The notes: generated by a model from the letters alone, not told the origin. DNA of 64,000 nt from Marinomonas colpomeniae (GCF_014803385.1 NZ_JACYFC010000001.1:454136-518135), one strand, 5' to 3'; counted from the stretch's first letter, positions 1 through 9,864 are shown. Numbers and translations: made by a program.

Positions 1-1
1 T

Positions 2-667
2 GACCTTGACCCACATGGGTCATTAACCAGTTATTTTCGTTTTGACCCAGATACTATTGAACTGAGTGCTTATAACCTCTTCAAAGTTACAGGTAAAATA
101 CCTGAAGACCTACCTGCTTCATTGATTCTTGAAACGGGTCATCCAAATTTATCCTTGTTGCCTGCATCAACTGCGTTGGCGACATTGGAGCGACATGCGC
201 AAGCACAAGGGGGAATGGGCCTTGTGATTTCTAAAATGTTAACCATTTTATGGGATGACTATGATTATGTTTTGATTGATAGCCCTCCAGTACTAGGTGT
301 TCTTATGATAAATGCCTTAGCCGCTTGCCAGCAATTAATCATTCCAGTACAAACAGAGTTTCTAGCCATGAAAGGCTTAGAAAGAATGGTTCGGACATTG
401 ACTATGATTAATCGGGCGAGAAAACGACCTGTTCCTTATTTAATCGTTCCAACTTTATTTGATCGACGTACACAGGCTTCAAATAAAAGTTTGCGTGATT
501 TACAAGATACTTATGAAGAATTAGTTTGGCATTCAGTTATTCCGATCGATACAAAATTAAGAGATGCAAGTACGGCAGGAATTGCTCCATCAGCATTAGA
601 TCCTAATGGTCGGGGGATTAAAGCCTACACAAGTCTGGTGGATTCTTTAATGAATCCAGTGGGATAG
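2..667 (+). CDS. ParA/MinD-like ATPase (ParC-like, polar chemotaxis positioning), 5' end missing
   Basis: Only the part after the Walker A loop is present. The frame is open from base 2 and begins DLDPHGSLTSYF, the stretch that follows the P-loop in ParA ATPases, so the true start lies left of the window. A second ATPase motif (DYVLIDSPPVLGVL) lies at about 300 bp. ParA proteins next to cheW in polar flagellates (ParC in Vibrio) place chemoreceptor arrays at the cell pole. The ParP-like gene follows 9 bp later, then cheW, which matches that module. It could otherwise be called a generic ParA/Soj protein; the chemotaxis role is inferred from context. Confidence 0.85.
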   Translation, partial: DLDPHGSLTSYFRFDPDTIELSAYNLFKVTGKIPEDLPASLILETGHPNLSLLPASTALATLERHAQAQGGMGLVISKMLTILWDDYDYVLIDSPPVLGVLMINALAACQQLIIPVQTEFLAMKGLERMVRTLTMINRARKRPVPYLIVPTLFDRRTQASNKSLRDLQDTYEELVWHSVIPIDTKLRDASTAGIAPSALDPNGRGIKAYTSLVDSLMNPVG

Positions 668-676
668 TAACTACTT

Positions 677-1549
<873 letters not shown>

Positions 1550-1585
1550 TTGTAATGATCATGTTTTGGTCTTGGGAGATTTATA

Positions 1586-2080
1586 ATGGCAACGACTAGC
1601 TTAGCGATAAAAAGTGAAAAACAATCAGAAGATCCGATGTTGCAATGGGTCACATTTCGCTTAGAAAATGAAATCTATGGCGTTAATGTTATGCAAGTCA
1701 AAGAGGTTCTTCGTTATTCAGAGATAGCGCCTGTTCCTGGTGCGCCGAATTTTGTTTTGGGTATTATTCATTTACGTGGAACCGTTGTTACAGTAATTGA
1801 TACTTGCTTACGTTTTGATTTGCCTTCTGGTGAAATCACTGATTCAACTCGTATCATGATTTTAGAAGTAGATGGTTATGTGATTGGTATTCTTGTGGAT
1901 GCTGTTTCCGAGGTTGTTTACCTTCGACAGTCTGAAATTGAAGTGTCTCCAAACGTAGGTAATGATGAGTCTTCTAAGTTTATTCAAGGAGTTTGCCATA
2001 AGAATGATGTTTTATTGATTCTGGTTGATCTTGATAAACTATTATCTGAAGATGAATGGTCAGAAGTAGGTTCAATGTAA
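1586..2080 (+). CDS. cheW: Chemotaxis coupling protein CheW
   Basis: A 164-residue protein with a single CheW domain from about residue 18 to 155, including the typical opening (WVTFRLENEIYGVNVMQVKEV) split around the domain's first strands and the LGIIHLRGTVVTVID segment. CheW couples membrane chemoreceptors to the CheA kinase on the cytoplasmic face. The gene follows the ParP-like gene by 36 bp and precedes a DUF2802 gene, the same tail-of-operon order as in polar-flagellated Pseudomonas. cheA itself must lie left of the window. Confidence 0.95.
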   Translation: MATTSLAIKSEKQSEDPMLQWVTFRLENEIYGVNVMQVKEVLRYSEIAPVPGAPNFVLGIIHLRGTVVTVIDTCLRFDLPSGEITDSTRIMILEVDGYVIGILVDAVSEVVYLRQSEIEVSPNVGNDESSKFIQGVCHKNDVLLILVDLDKLLSEDEWSEVGSM

Positions 2081-2101
2081 GTAATAGGGCAGTTGTACTT
2101 G

Positions 2102-2506
2102 ATGGAATCTCAATGGTTATTTAACCTATTATTGACACTTCAGTTCGTAATTATCGTTGCGCTCGTTGTGTCTGCTTTTCGTTTTTCAAAACGTTTGAAG
2201 AACATGAAGCAACAACACCTAGAAACTGAAATAAACCAGAAAAAGCAAGTGCAAGTGCTTGCTTCTGGTTCTATAGGTATGGGCAGACGATTGGTCGCTA
2301 TTGAAAAAAAATTGAATCTAGCTGTGGAAAAACAATCTGAAATTCTATCTAAAGAAGGCGGTGTTTCTTATAACCGTGCAATGGAACTTTTAGAAATGGG
2401 CGCAACGATTGATGATCTTGTTTCTAAATGTGGCCTTATACGAGCAGAAGCTGAATTAATTAGCTTATTAAAAAAAGAGTCTCATAGAAACTCTGATTAC
2501 CATTGA
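2102..2506 (+). CDS. DUF2802 family protein (end of chemotaxis operon)
   Basis: Small protein of about 134 residues with one N-terminal membrane segment (about residues 5-27), a charged helical middle and a C-terminal helix-turn-helix-like end (MELLEMGATIDDLVSKCGL) typical of DUF2802. Proteins of this family are encoded directly after cheW in many polar flagellates; their function is not established. I took ATG 2102; TTG codons at 2093 and 2099 are possible starts behind the AGGG at 2086-2089. The 3' end overlaps the convergent FlhB-like gene by 10 bp. Confidence 0.75.
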   Translation: MESQWLFNLLLTLQFVIIVALVVSAFRFSKRLKNMKQQHLETEINQKKQVQVLASGSIGMGRRLVAIEKKLNLAVEKQSEILSKEGGVSYNRAMELLEMGATIDDLVSKCGLIRAEAELISLLKKESHRNSDYH

Positions 2507-2745
2507 TGATCTTTGACTTGATGGGCGAAGGCTATTATTTCTGCCACTGCTAGATATAACGCTTCGGGTATTTCTTCTCCTAACTCCAAGGTACTCAGCA
2601 TCTCTACTAGTTCAGGGCTTTGGTGTAGCATTACATCATTCTCCTTTGCGACCTCCATTATTTTCTCTGCTAACGCGCCACTCCCTTTTGCGGTAACAAC
2701 TGGAGCGGTGTTGTAATCGTATTTGAGTGCAATGGCTTTTTGCAT
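2497..2745 (-). CDS. Free-standing FlhB C-terminal domain protein (FlhX type)
   Basis: An 82-residue protein equal to the cytoplasmic C-terminal part of FlhB/YscU export-gate proteins: AIALKYD, then APVVTAKGSG, then IPEALYLAVAEIIAFAHQVK. It has no membrane segments and starts just where FlhB would be left after self-cleavage at its NPTH motif. FlhB-C works with FliK to switch the flagellar export machine from hook to filament substrates. Here the gene directly follows fliK with a 1-base overlap. Solo FlhB-C proteins are known and can replace the natural fragment in some bacteria; the role here is inferred. Confidence 0.88.
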   Translation of the reverse strand: MQKAIALKYDYNTAPVVTAKGSGALAEKIMEVAKENDVMLHQSPELVEMLSTLELGEEIPEALYLAVAEIIAFAHQVKDHQW

Positions 2746-4613
2746 TAAGTTCTCACGTCAATTAAAGGCTTGTTTTGAATTTGGTTACTTGTTTCTTTTT
2801 GAATTAGTTTGGCTTGGAAGGTATCTAGCCTTTCTACATCGATATCTTTATCTGTTAGTTGTTTTTTTAATATAGGTATATTTTGCTGTAGCTTTTGTAA
2901 GGTTTCTTTGTCTTCTGCTACAAAAATAATACTTACTTTGTTAGCTTGAATACTAGTTCTTGCTTCAAATTTTCCTGTCTCTTCAAAATCAAATTTTAGC
3001 TTTACTAACCAACGCCTGTCTTGCTTTTTATCTGAATCAGAGTTTGCGTCTTTATTTATTTCTATCTGAACTAGGCTGTGCGTTGTTGCGTCTCTGATAG
3101 GCAGTTCAATATGTAGTGGATAAGAGGCTGTGCTTATTTGGTTCGTTTCAGAAAAATGACGTAATTGACTTGTTGTTATACGTTCAACTGCATTGCCAAT
3201 CTGTTCAGTTGGAATACTTCCCAAACGTAATGCTCCTGTCATTTCTTGAGTTTCTTTCAGTCTACTTAGGTTTAATTTCAAATCTTCAGGGAGCTGAGTT
3301 TTATTATCCTGTAATAAAAGGGATTCTGAAAAAATACCACTGGTTTGTATGGCTTGTTTCATTGCTTCTGGTGATGTCGTTAAATAGTTAAGGTTTGGCA
3401 TTCCCTGCATAAGTTGCTTGAGAGCTTGTTGTGTTTGAAGCGGCAAGGTTGAAGGTGTGGATTCATTAGCAGTATGTAACTGTTTAATTAACTGAGACAT
3501 ATCGCTGAAGGACAGCTGTTTAGGCAAGCTTTGTTTTAGCGCTTCTGTATGTGATGAAGCCGAAGCAGGTACTGTTTTAGGTGGTAGTGCTTGCATGTCA
3601 TTATTCATATCAACAAGCACACGAACGACATCGCCTCTTTTCAATTCTGTTTGACTCAATATTGGAAATTCTGCTTTTCCATCGGTTACGGTTGCAATAT
3701 ATGGTGTGTTTTGTCGTATCGAATTAGCAGGTGTCGAATTAGTGGGTATCGAATTGGCAGGTGTCGAATTAGTGGGTATCGAATTAGCAGATGTCGAATT
3801 AGCAGGTGTCGAATTATTAGCAGGTGTCGAATTATTAGCAGGTGTCGAATTATTAGCAGGTGTCGAATTAGCAGAGGTCGAATTAGCAGGTGTCGAATTA
3901 GTGGGTGTCGAATTAACAGGTGTCGAATTAACAGGTGTCGAATTAATAGATATCGAATTAGTAGGTGTGTTACTGGTATTTATTTGTGTTGCACTAGGCT
4001 GAGTTGTATCAGGTTGAACTGAAGGTTGAGCAGTACTGATTTGTGTTGTACCTGTTTGTATAAGGTTGGCAGGCGTTGTTTTTATTTGATATGTAACTGT
4101 TTGTGTTGTATTTGCTTGGACTGTATTGACTGGCAAGTGTGCTAGTGCTGTTTGTTGAGGTGTTGTGCTTGCCGAGTTATTTGTAGGAAGAGGAGTCGAT
4201 ATGACCGTTAAATTTAAGACGCGAGAGGCTAATATTAAATTATCCGCACGACTAACTTGAGGCGAAGTGTTGCCTTGTATTGTTTGACTCGGCAATTTTT
4301 CTTTGGTTGTTGTTAATGTTGCCTGAAGTGGGTTTGTTTTATTGAGTTGAGCACTTTTTAGGTCATTTATATCAACCGGAGCACCTGTGTTGATAATTGT
4401 GAAGGGTTGTTGACCGCTAAGGGCATGTAATAGCTGCGCTGGTCTGCCTTGATGGTTGAGTGTTTCGCTACCTTGTATTTTTATTAGACTCAGGTTTTCT
4501 ATAAATTTTATTTCACTGATCAACTTAGTGAGTGTGGCGGTATTGTTCAAGACAGGGCCGTTATTTTGTTTGTTAGATGTTTGGTTAAGCGTAGAACGAA
4601 TATCGGATATCAT
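2745..4613 (-). CDS. fliK: Flagellar hook-length control protein FliK
   Basis: A 622-residue protein. Residues 1-210 are Thr/Gln/Asn-rich, residues 217-300 are a Ser-Thr-Pro-Ala-Asn tandem repeat, and the C-terminal third (about 480-600) is the conserved Flg_hook domain with RRWLVKLKFDFEETGKFEAR and a long amphipathic end. FliK is secreted through the growing hook as a molecular ruler and signals FlhB to switch substrate class. The FlhB-C gene overlaps its stop by one base, so the two should be co-translated. The gene is divergent from ccmA. The low-complexity ruler region is normal for FliK, but the regular repeat is unusual. Confidence 0.88.
   Translation of the reverse strand: MISDIRSTLNQTSNKQNNGPVLNNTATLTKLISEIKFIENLSLIKIQGSETLNHQGRPAQLLHALSGQQPFTIINTGAPVDINDLKSAQLNKTNPLQATLTTTKEKLPSQTIQGNTSPQVSRADNLILASRVLNLTVISTPLPTNNSASTTPQQTALAHLPVNTVQANTTQTVTYQIKTTPANLIQTGTTQISTAQPSVQPDTTQPSATQINTSNTPTNSISINSTPVNSTPVNSTPTNSTPANSTSANSTPANNSTPANNSTPANNSTPANSTSANSIPTNSTPANSIPTNSTPANSIRQNTPYIATVTDGKAEFPILSQTELKRGDVVRVLVDMNNDMQALPPKTVPASASSHTEALKQSLPKQLSFSDMSQLIKQLHTANESTPSTLPLQTQQALKQLMQGMPNLNYLTTSPEAMKQAIQTSGIFSESLLLQDNKTQLPEDLKLNLSRLKETQEMTGALRLGSIPTEQIGNAVERITTSQLRHFSETNQISTASYPLHIELPIRDATTHSLVQIEINKDANSDSDKKQDRRWLVKLKFDFEETGKFEARTSIQANKVSIIFVAEDKETLQKLQQNIPILKKQLTDKDIDVERLDTFQAKLIQKETSNQIQNKPLIDVRT
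3716..3964 (-). repeat. 16-unit 15/18-bp tandem repeat inside fliK
   Basis: Sixteen units with core TCGAATTA (read on the + strand): thirteen of 15 bp and three of 18 bp, exactly 249 bp. On the coding strand they give five-residue units of the NSTPA/NSTPT/NSIPT kind, plus three six-residue units with one extra Asn. All unit lengths are multiples of three, so gain or loss keeps the frame but changes the ruler length. Confidence 0.95.
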
Positions 4614-4694
4614 GTAGCTTGCCTATCAGTTCGTTATTTAAGAAAGAATCTCATATAATGTGCGAGCTTTACTGTGTAATGCCTATCTAGATTA

Positions 4695-5336
4695 TTGTAT
4701 CGGCCTGAATGGATAAATCTTTTGCAATCACCTGCTTTTTTAACAATATCAGATCTTTGGATCGAACGTGGAGAAAGGGTCCTTTGTAAAGGTCTTAACT
4801 TTAATGTTTCCGTAGGGGAGATTGTTCGTGTTTTAGGTGACAATGGCGCAGGTAAAAGTTCACTGCTTAAAGTGATTGCCGGAGTTATTCCGTCATTGGA
4901 GGGCTGTATATATTATTTCGGGCAAGACATCACCCAAGACCATAGTAGATTACAACAAGATACACTTTATATAGGACATTTGTCAGGCGTAAAAAACATG
5001 TTAACCGTAGAAGAAAATCTGCGCTGGCATTGCCCAGATGTTACGACAGATAAGCTTCATTCTACTTTGTCGATTTTAGGTCTTTTGCCTTTATTAAGTA
5101 CTTCGATAAAATCCTTATCAGCAGGGCAAGTTCGCCGTGTTGCCTTATCTCGTTTATGGATACAGAGAAAAAAACTATGGTTGCTAGATGAACCTTTTGT
5201 CTCTTTGGATGCCGAAGGCGTGGCTATTTTAGAAAGTCATATGAAACAACATGTGGTGGCAGGTGGTGTTGTGATTTTGACAACGCATCAAGCTTTAACC
5301 TCTATTCATTCTCGCGATATTGATTTGCTATCATGA
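4695..5336 (+). CDS. ccmA: Heme exporter ATPase CcmA
   Basis: ABC ATPase of 213 residues: Walker A GDNGAGKS at 48-55, signature LSAGQ at 141-145, Walker B LWLLDEP at 161-167 and a switch His in LTTHQ. CcmA pairs with CcmB and CcmC in the inner membrane and powers release of heme-loaded CcmE. It is the first gene of the ccm operon; ccmB overlaps it by 4 bases. The start is uncertain: no in-frame ATG exists near the N terminus, and TTG 4695 or TTG 4722 is used. TTG 4722 gives a length closer to the family. Confidence 0.93.
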   Translation: MYRPEWINLLQSPAFLTISDLWIERGERVLCKGLNFNVSVGEIVRVLGDNGAGKSSLLKVIAGVIPSLEGCIYYFGQDITQDHSRLQQDTLYIGHLSGVKNMLTVEENLRWHCPDVTTDKLHSTLSILGLLPLLSTSIKSLSAGQVRRVALSRLWIQRKKLWLLDEPFVSLDAEGVAILESHMKQHVVAGGVVILTTHQALTSIHSRDIDLLS

Positions 5337-5995
5337 CGTATACTTCTTTTTTAAAATCTGAATGTTTAGTTTTATGGCGGCGTAAGTACGACATATTTAA
5401 TGCATTGTTATTTTTTATTATGGTTGTTGTTTTATTTCCACTAGGGGTGAATGCGTCACCAGAATTTTTGGCCCCAGCAGCTGGCGGTATTATTTGGTGT
5501 GCTGCTGTATTAGCTATTTTAATGTCTATTGAAAGTATGTTTAAAGAAGATTACAGCGATGGCTCTTTAGAGCAATTGGTTGTTAGTGGCTTGTCTCTAC
5601 CTTTATTGGTACTAATTAAAATTAGCCTGCAATGGGTTGCGGTTATATTTCCTTTACTCGTTATGATGCCTTTATTAAGTGAAATGCTTTATTTGTCAAG
5701 TGGCATTTTTTGGGTGTTGGTGGTGACCTTAATAATTGGTACACCCAGTTTGTTTTTAATCGGTGCTATAGGTTCGGCTTTAACGGTTTCTATAAAACAA
5801 GGAGGGGTGTTGCTGATGCTTTTGATTTTACCGTTTTATTTGCCCGTGATTATTTTTGCAACGTCCGCCATACAGACCGCACAATCGGGTTTACCCTATT
5901 CTGGACTATTGGCTCTGCTATTAGCTATTTCCTTATTATTTTTGGTCGTGTCTCCTTTCATGACGGCTATTTCTATAAAAGCGAGTGTAAACTAA
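5333..5995 (+). CDS. ccmB: Heme exporter membrane protein CcmB
   Basis: A 220-residue polytopic membrane protein with about six hydrophobic segments, starting with an ATG that overlaps the ccmA stop. The N-terminal part (LWRRKYDIFNALLFFIMVV) and the FKEDYSDGSLEQL loop are typical of CcmB. It is the channel-like partner of CcmA in the CcmABCD complex of system I cytochrome c maturation. The last base of its stop codon is the first base of the ccmC start. Confidence 0.94.
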   Translation: MTYTSFLKSECLVLWRRKYDIFNALLFFIMVVVLFPLGVNASPEFLAPAAGGIIWCAAVLAILMSIESMFKEDYSDGSLEQLVVSGLSLPLLVLIKISLQWVAVIFPLLVMMPLLSEMLYLSSGIFWVLVVTLIIGTPSLFLIGAIGSALTVSIKQGGVLLMLLILPFYLPVIIFATSAIQTAQSGLPYSGLLALLLAISLLFLVVSPFMTAISIKASVN

Positions 5996-6741
5996 TGAAC
6001 TGGACGTGGTTTCATAAGCTGGGATCCCCTAAATGGTTTTTTCTTTGGTCTAAATCGTATGCTTTACCGCTGTTTTTCTTAGGTAGTGTTGCGCTTGTTG
6101 TTGGCCTTATTTGGGGACTTGCTTTTACCCCAGCAGATTATTTGCAAGGTAATAGCTTTCGTATCATCTATATTCATGTGCCTGTGGCAATACTTGCGCA
6201 ATCTTGTTATCTCGGGCTTGGATTTTCTGGTCTTATTTTTCTTATCTGGCAAATGAAAATAGCACCTATTTTTATCCAGTCTATCGCACCTATTGGTGCG
6301 GTAATGGCACTGATTGCTTTAGTGTCGGGAGCTGTTTGGGGAAAGCCAACATGGGGAACATGGTGGGTTTGGGATGCTAGGTTAACATCTGTACTAGTGT
6401 TGTTTTTACTCTATATGGGTATTATCGGACTGAAAAATGCATTGGACGATGTTGCTTTAGCAAATAAATCTGTCGCTGTGATTGGTGCGGTAGGCTTGAT
6501 AAATTTACCCATAATTAAATATTCTGTGATCTGGTGGAATACCTTGCATCAAGGTGCAACTTTTACTCTTACTGAAAAGCCTGCCATGGCGGCTGAAATG
6601 TGGATTCCTTTGTTAATCTCCGTGATCGGGATGTATTGTCTGGTCGCGAGTCTTGTTCTCTGGCGAATGCAGTCCATTATATTAGAGCGGGAGCATAGGT
6701 CTAATTGGGTGAAGCAAGAGGTGATGAATAATGGCTTTTGA
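5995..6741 (+). CDS. ccmC: Heme-handling protein CcmC
   Basis: A 248-residue membrane protein with six hydrophobic segments and the WWD-type tryptophan-rich motif WGTWWVWDARLTS, plus conserved His residues in IIYIHVPVA and WWNTLHQG. CcmC binds heme at the periplasmic face and loads it onto CcmE. The frame stays open upstream into ccmB, but ATG 5995, overlapping the ccmB stop by one base, gives the family length. It overlaps ccmD by 11 bases. Confidence 0.95.
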   Translation: MNWTWFHKLGSPKWFFLWSKSYALPLFFLGSVALVVGLIWGLAFTPADYLQGNSFRIIYIHVPVAILAQSCYLGLGFSGLIFLIWQMKIAPIFIQSIAPIGAVMALIALVSGAVWGKPTWGTWWVWDARLTSVLVLFLLYMGIIGLKNALDDVALANKSVAVIGAVGLINLPIIKYSVIWWNTLHQGATFTLTEKPAMAAEMWIPLLISVIGMYCLVASLVLWRMQSIILEREHRSNWVKQEVMNNGF

Positions 6742-6898
6742 TACTTTTACGGATTTTCTTACCATGGGAAAGCACGGTGCCTATGTATGGTCTGTTTATG
6801 GTTTTAGTTTTCTTGCCTTGCTAATATTGATTTGGAATACTCTGTCGAGGCGAAATAAGGTGCGACAAAAGTTACGCCGTCGCTTTCTAAGGGATTAA
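6731..6898 (+). CDS. ccmD: Heme exporter small subunit CcmD
   Basis: A 55-residue protein starting at ATG 6731 and ending at TAA 6896-6898. It has one membrane helix (about residues 17-37, [18 protein letters not shown]) followed by a very basic tail ([13 protein letters not shown]). CcmD is a small tether that helps CcmC and CcmE interact and is needed for release of holo-CcmE. Position, length and the HGAYVW motif before the helix all fit. Confidence 0.9.
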   Translation: MAFDTFTDFLTMGKHGAYVWSVYGFSFLALLILIWNTLSRRNKVRQKLRRRFLRD

Positions 6899-6906
6899 AT
6901 ACTCTA

Positions 6907-7353
6907 ATGCACCCAGTAAGAAAAAAACGTCTATTTGTTATTATGATAATTGCTATTATTTTAAGTACGGCAATTGGTTTGGTTATGTACGCTTTACAGC
7001 AAAATATTAATCTTTTTTACTCTCCTTCTCAAATAGCTTTAGGAGAGGCTCCTCGAAATGCCAGTATACGTGCTGGTGGTATGGTGGTAAAAGACAGTGT
7101 AAAGCGCCACTCAGAAAACTTGTCTGTTTCTTTTGATGTGACAGACTTTCAACACAAAGTAACCATTAATTACAGAGGGATCTTGCCTGATTTATTTAGA
7201 GAAGGGCAAGGTGTGGTAGCTCAAGGTAAATTAAATGATGAAGGTGTTTTTGAAGCCTCACAAGTGCTAGCGAAGCATGATGAAAAATACATGCCACCAG
7301 AAGTGACTGAAGCATTGAAGAATGCTAACGGTATAGTCAAAAAAAGGCCGTAG
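6907..7353 (+). CDS. ccmE: Periplasmic heme chaperone CcmE
   Basis: A 148-residue protein with an N-terminal anchor (about 9-29) and a beta-barrel OB domain. The heme-binding motif HDEKY is present: His124 for the covalent heme bond and Tyr128 as axial ligand (HxxxY type). CcmE receives heme from CcmC and hands it to CcmF/H for attachment to apocytochrome c. It begins 8 bp after ccmD. Confidence 0.96.
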   Translation: MHPVRKKRLFVIMIIAIILSTAIGLVMYALQQNINLFYSPSQIALGEAPRNASIRAGGMVVKDSVKRHSENLSVSFDVTDFQHKVTINYRGILPDLFREGQGVVAQGKLNDEGVFEASQVLAKHDEKYMPPEVTEALKNANGIVKKRP

Positions 7354-7399
7354 TGGCTTCACATATTTACTTTTTATTTTGTAGGTTTTTAGGCTTTTT

Positions 7400-9337
7400 A
7401 TGCTTCCTGAAATTGGTCAGTTCTCACTGATATTATCGCTTTTTTTTGCTATTTCTTTAGCACTGGTTCCATTGCTCGGTTATTGGAAAAACAATCAACT
7501 TTTGTTAGCAACGGCTCGGCCACTAACGTTTATTATGTCGACCTTAGTCTTGATGAGCTTTATTGTGCTTAGCCTGTCTTTTTTGATGGATGACTTCTCT
7601 GTTTTATATGTAAGCCAAACATCAAACAGCCAATTACCTATCTATTATAAATTCAGTGCATTATGGGGTGGACATGAAGGTTCATTATTACTTTGGGTGC
7701 TTGTTCTATGTGGTTGGAGCTCTGCTGTAGCGCTTAAAATAAGAAACTTGCCAGAAGATATTGGCCCCGTTGTATTAGCTATATTAGGAATGGTGTGTTC
7801 AGGCTTTTTATCCTTTTTGATCTTCACGTCTTCTCCTTTTATTCGTTTGTTACCTGACTCTCCTATTGATGGAGGTGATTTAAATCCATTGCTGCAAGAT
7901 TTCGGTTTAATTGTCCATCCACCTGTCTTATATATGGGGTATGTCGGTTTTTCTGTGGCATTTGCATTCGCTGTAGCCGCTTTGATTACAGGTAATTTAA
8001 ATGCAGCCTGGGCTCGATGGGCACGTCCTTGGACAACAGCTTCATGGGCATTTTTAACCTTGGGAATAACATTAGGAAGCTGGTGGGCTTATTACGAATT
8101 AGGCTGGGGCGGTTGGTGGTTTTGGGACCCTGTAGAAAATGCTTCTTTTATGCCTTGGTTGGCAGGAACCGCATTATTGCATTCACTAGCAGTTACAGAG
8201 AAGCGGGGCGTGTTTAAAAGCTGGACAGTGTTATTGGCTATTTTTACGTTTAGCTTATCTCTGCTCGGTGCCTTTTTAGTTCGTTCTGGTGTACTCACAT
8301 CTGTACATTCTTTTGCTGCCGATTCCACTCGTGGGATTTTTATACTTGTCTTACTTTTAATTTTTGTAGGTGGTAGCTTGTTGTTGTACGCCATTCGAGC
8401 GGTACAAGTTCGATCTAGCGTTTCATTTGGTGTGACAGGCCGGGAAGCATGGTTGTTACTTAATAATATTCTTTTAACTGTGCTAACTCTCACTGTGTTG
8501 TTAGGAACACTTTACCCTTTATTGTTTGATGCTTTGGGGTTAGGGAAAATTTCAGTAGGGGCTCCTTATTTTAATAGTGTCTTTACACCAATTGCTTTGT
8601 TGTTGATTGTTTTTATGGGGGTCGGTCCCTTGTCAAAATGGCACAACACTAAATTAAATGTATTTTTACTACCTTGTATTATATCGATGGTAGTGTCGGT
8701 GTTAATCTCAGGTTCATTGGTTTACGCCTACGATTTAGGGTTGTTAGCTTGGCTGAGCTTATCAATTGCGTTCTGGGTTGTGTGTTTATCTTTCTCTGAT
8801 TGGTTTAGTAAGGTTTCTGTTGGTACCAAAGGTATTATTCCGCGAGCTCGCCAGTTACCTAGAAATTATTACGGTATGTTACTAGCACATCTTGGTATTG
8901 TGGTTAGCTTGGTAGGCGTGGTATTGGTTAGCATAAACAGTCAAGAATCTATGGTGCGGCTTTCACCGGGAGAGCAGACTAGTGTGGCTGGCTATGAGTT
9001 TAGGTTCGATAGATTGGAGCAAGTCCAAGGGCCTAATTATGTTTCAGATAAGGCGCAGTTTACCGCTTATAAAAATGGCCAAGTTGTGGCATTGCTTTAC
9101 CCTGAAAAACGTTTATTCAACGCTCGTCAGCAAGTGATGACTGAAGCTGCATTGGATGCAGGGTTTACCCGTGACTTGTATATTTCTTTAGGGGAAAAAC
9201 TAGACGGTGATTCTTGGGGGGTGAGAGTGTATGTGAAATCGTTTGTGCGTTGGATATGGCTTGGCGGTTTGTTGATGATGGTTGGCGGATTATTGGCAAC
9301 ATTGGATAAACGATATCAGCGAAGAGCCGGGGTGTGA
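7400..9337 (+). CDS. ccmF: Cytochrome c heme lyase subunit CcmF
   Basis: A 645-residue membrane protein with about 14-15 hydrophobic segments and the WWD domain (WGGWWFWDPVENASFMPW) near residue 235. CcmF with CcmH forms the synthetase that joins heme to the CXXCH motif of apocytochromes. The length matches the family. It starts 46 bp after ccmE, and its stop codon overlaps the region of the ccmG start. Confidence 0.96.
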   Translation: MLPEIGQFSLILSLFFAISLALVPLLGYWKNNQLLLATARPLTFIMSTLVLMSFIVLSLSFLMDDFSVLYVSQTSNSQLPIYYKFSALWGGHEGSLLLWVLVLCGWSSAVALKIRNLPEDIGPVVLAILGMVCSGFLSFLIFTSSPFIRLLPDSPIDGGDLNPLLQDFGLIVHPPVLYMGYVGFSVAFAFAVAALITGNLNAAWARWARPWTTASWAFLTLGITLGSWWAYYELGWGGWWFWDPVENASFMPWLAGTALLHSLAVTEKRGVFKSWTVLLAIFTFSLSLLGAFLVRSGVLTSVHSFAADSTRGIFILVLLLIFVGGSLLLYAIRAVQVRSSVSFGVTGREAWLLLNNILLTVLTLTVLLGTLYPLLFDALGLGKISVGAPYFNSVFTPIALLLIVFMGVGPLSKWHNTKLNVFLLPCIISMVVSVLISGSLVYAYDLGLLAWLSLSIAFWVVCLSFSDWFSKVSVGTKGIIPRARQLPRNYYGMLLAHLGIVVSLVGVVLVSINSQESMVRLSPGEQTSVAGYEFRFDRLEQVQGPNYVSDKAQFTAYKNGQVVALLYPEKRLFNARQQVMTEAALDAGFTRDLYISLGEKLDGDSWGVRVYVKSFVRWIWLGGLLMMVGGLLATLDKRYQRRAGV

Positions 9338-9339
9338 CA

Positions 9340-9864
9340 ATGAGACATCGATTGATTAAAAAAGCTCTGTTGTTTATACCGCTCGTGTTGTTCTTGATAT
9401 TGGGTATAGCTTTTTACTCTCAGCTTGGGAAAAACACACAATACATGCCTTCCGCATTGATTGGTCAAAAAGTACCTGCGTTTAACTTAATTTCATTAAA
9501 CTCAGATCAAATTATAACTCAGGACGATCTACCTAATACGCCTTACTTGATCAACTTTTGGGGAACTTGGTGTCCTGCTTGTCATGTAGAGCATCCTTTT
9601 CTAACAACCTTAGCGGATGATGGCGTTGTTATTGTAGGCATAGATTATAAAGATGAAAAAGCTTTAGCTAAGCAGTGGTTGGAAGAAAAAGGTGACCCTT
9701 ATCTAATGGTGTTGATGGATGAAATTGGTCATTTTGGTGTAGATATGGGCATTACGGGAGCACCAGAAACCTTTGTTGTTAATAGCTCCGGAGCTATTGT
9801 TTATAGACTTCAAGGAGTGGTAAGCGAAAGTAATTGGTCAACAATACAGGGCTACCTAAAATGA
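9340..9864 (+). CDS. dsbE: Thiol:disulfide interchange protein CcmG/DsbE
   Basis: Membrane-anchored periplasmic thioredoxin-fold protein of 174 residues: signal anchor at about 8-26 and active site WCPAC at Cys78/Cys81. It keeps apocytochrome c thiols reduced before heme attachment. The cis-Pro region GITGAPETFVV is typical of DsbE. An in-frame GTG at 9334 overlaps the ccmF stop, but ATG 9340 lies 7 bases after a GGGG ribosome-binding site and is preferred. Confidence 0.94.
   Translation: MRHRLIKKALLFIPLVLFLILGIAFYSQLGKNTQYMPSALIGQKVPAFNLISLNSDQIITQDDLPNTPYLINFWGTWCPACHVEHPFLTTLADDGVVIVGIDYKDEKALAKQWLEEKGDPYLMVLMDEIGHFGVDMGITGAPETFVVNSSGAIVYRLQGVVSESNWSTIQGYLK

Noticed and set aside
3716..3964. 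Repeat array looked at as CRISPR
   Set aside because: Units are adjacent with no spacers and are in-frame coding for FliK.
3591..4022. Two long + strand open frames over the fliK repeat
   Set aside because: The 15/18-bp unit keeps all three frames open, so these frames are by-products; they have no ribosome site and no homology-like features, and FliK is clearly coded on the other strand.
5710..5994. Long N-terminal extension on CcmC in the same frame
   Set aside because: The stretch lies inside ccmB in another frame; ATG 5995 with one-base overlap and family length is clearly right.
8092..8493. 133-codon minus-strand frame inside ccmF
   Set aside because: It lies antisense to a conserved membrane-protein gene with normal family motifs; composition follows from the overlapping codons.
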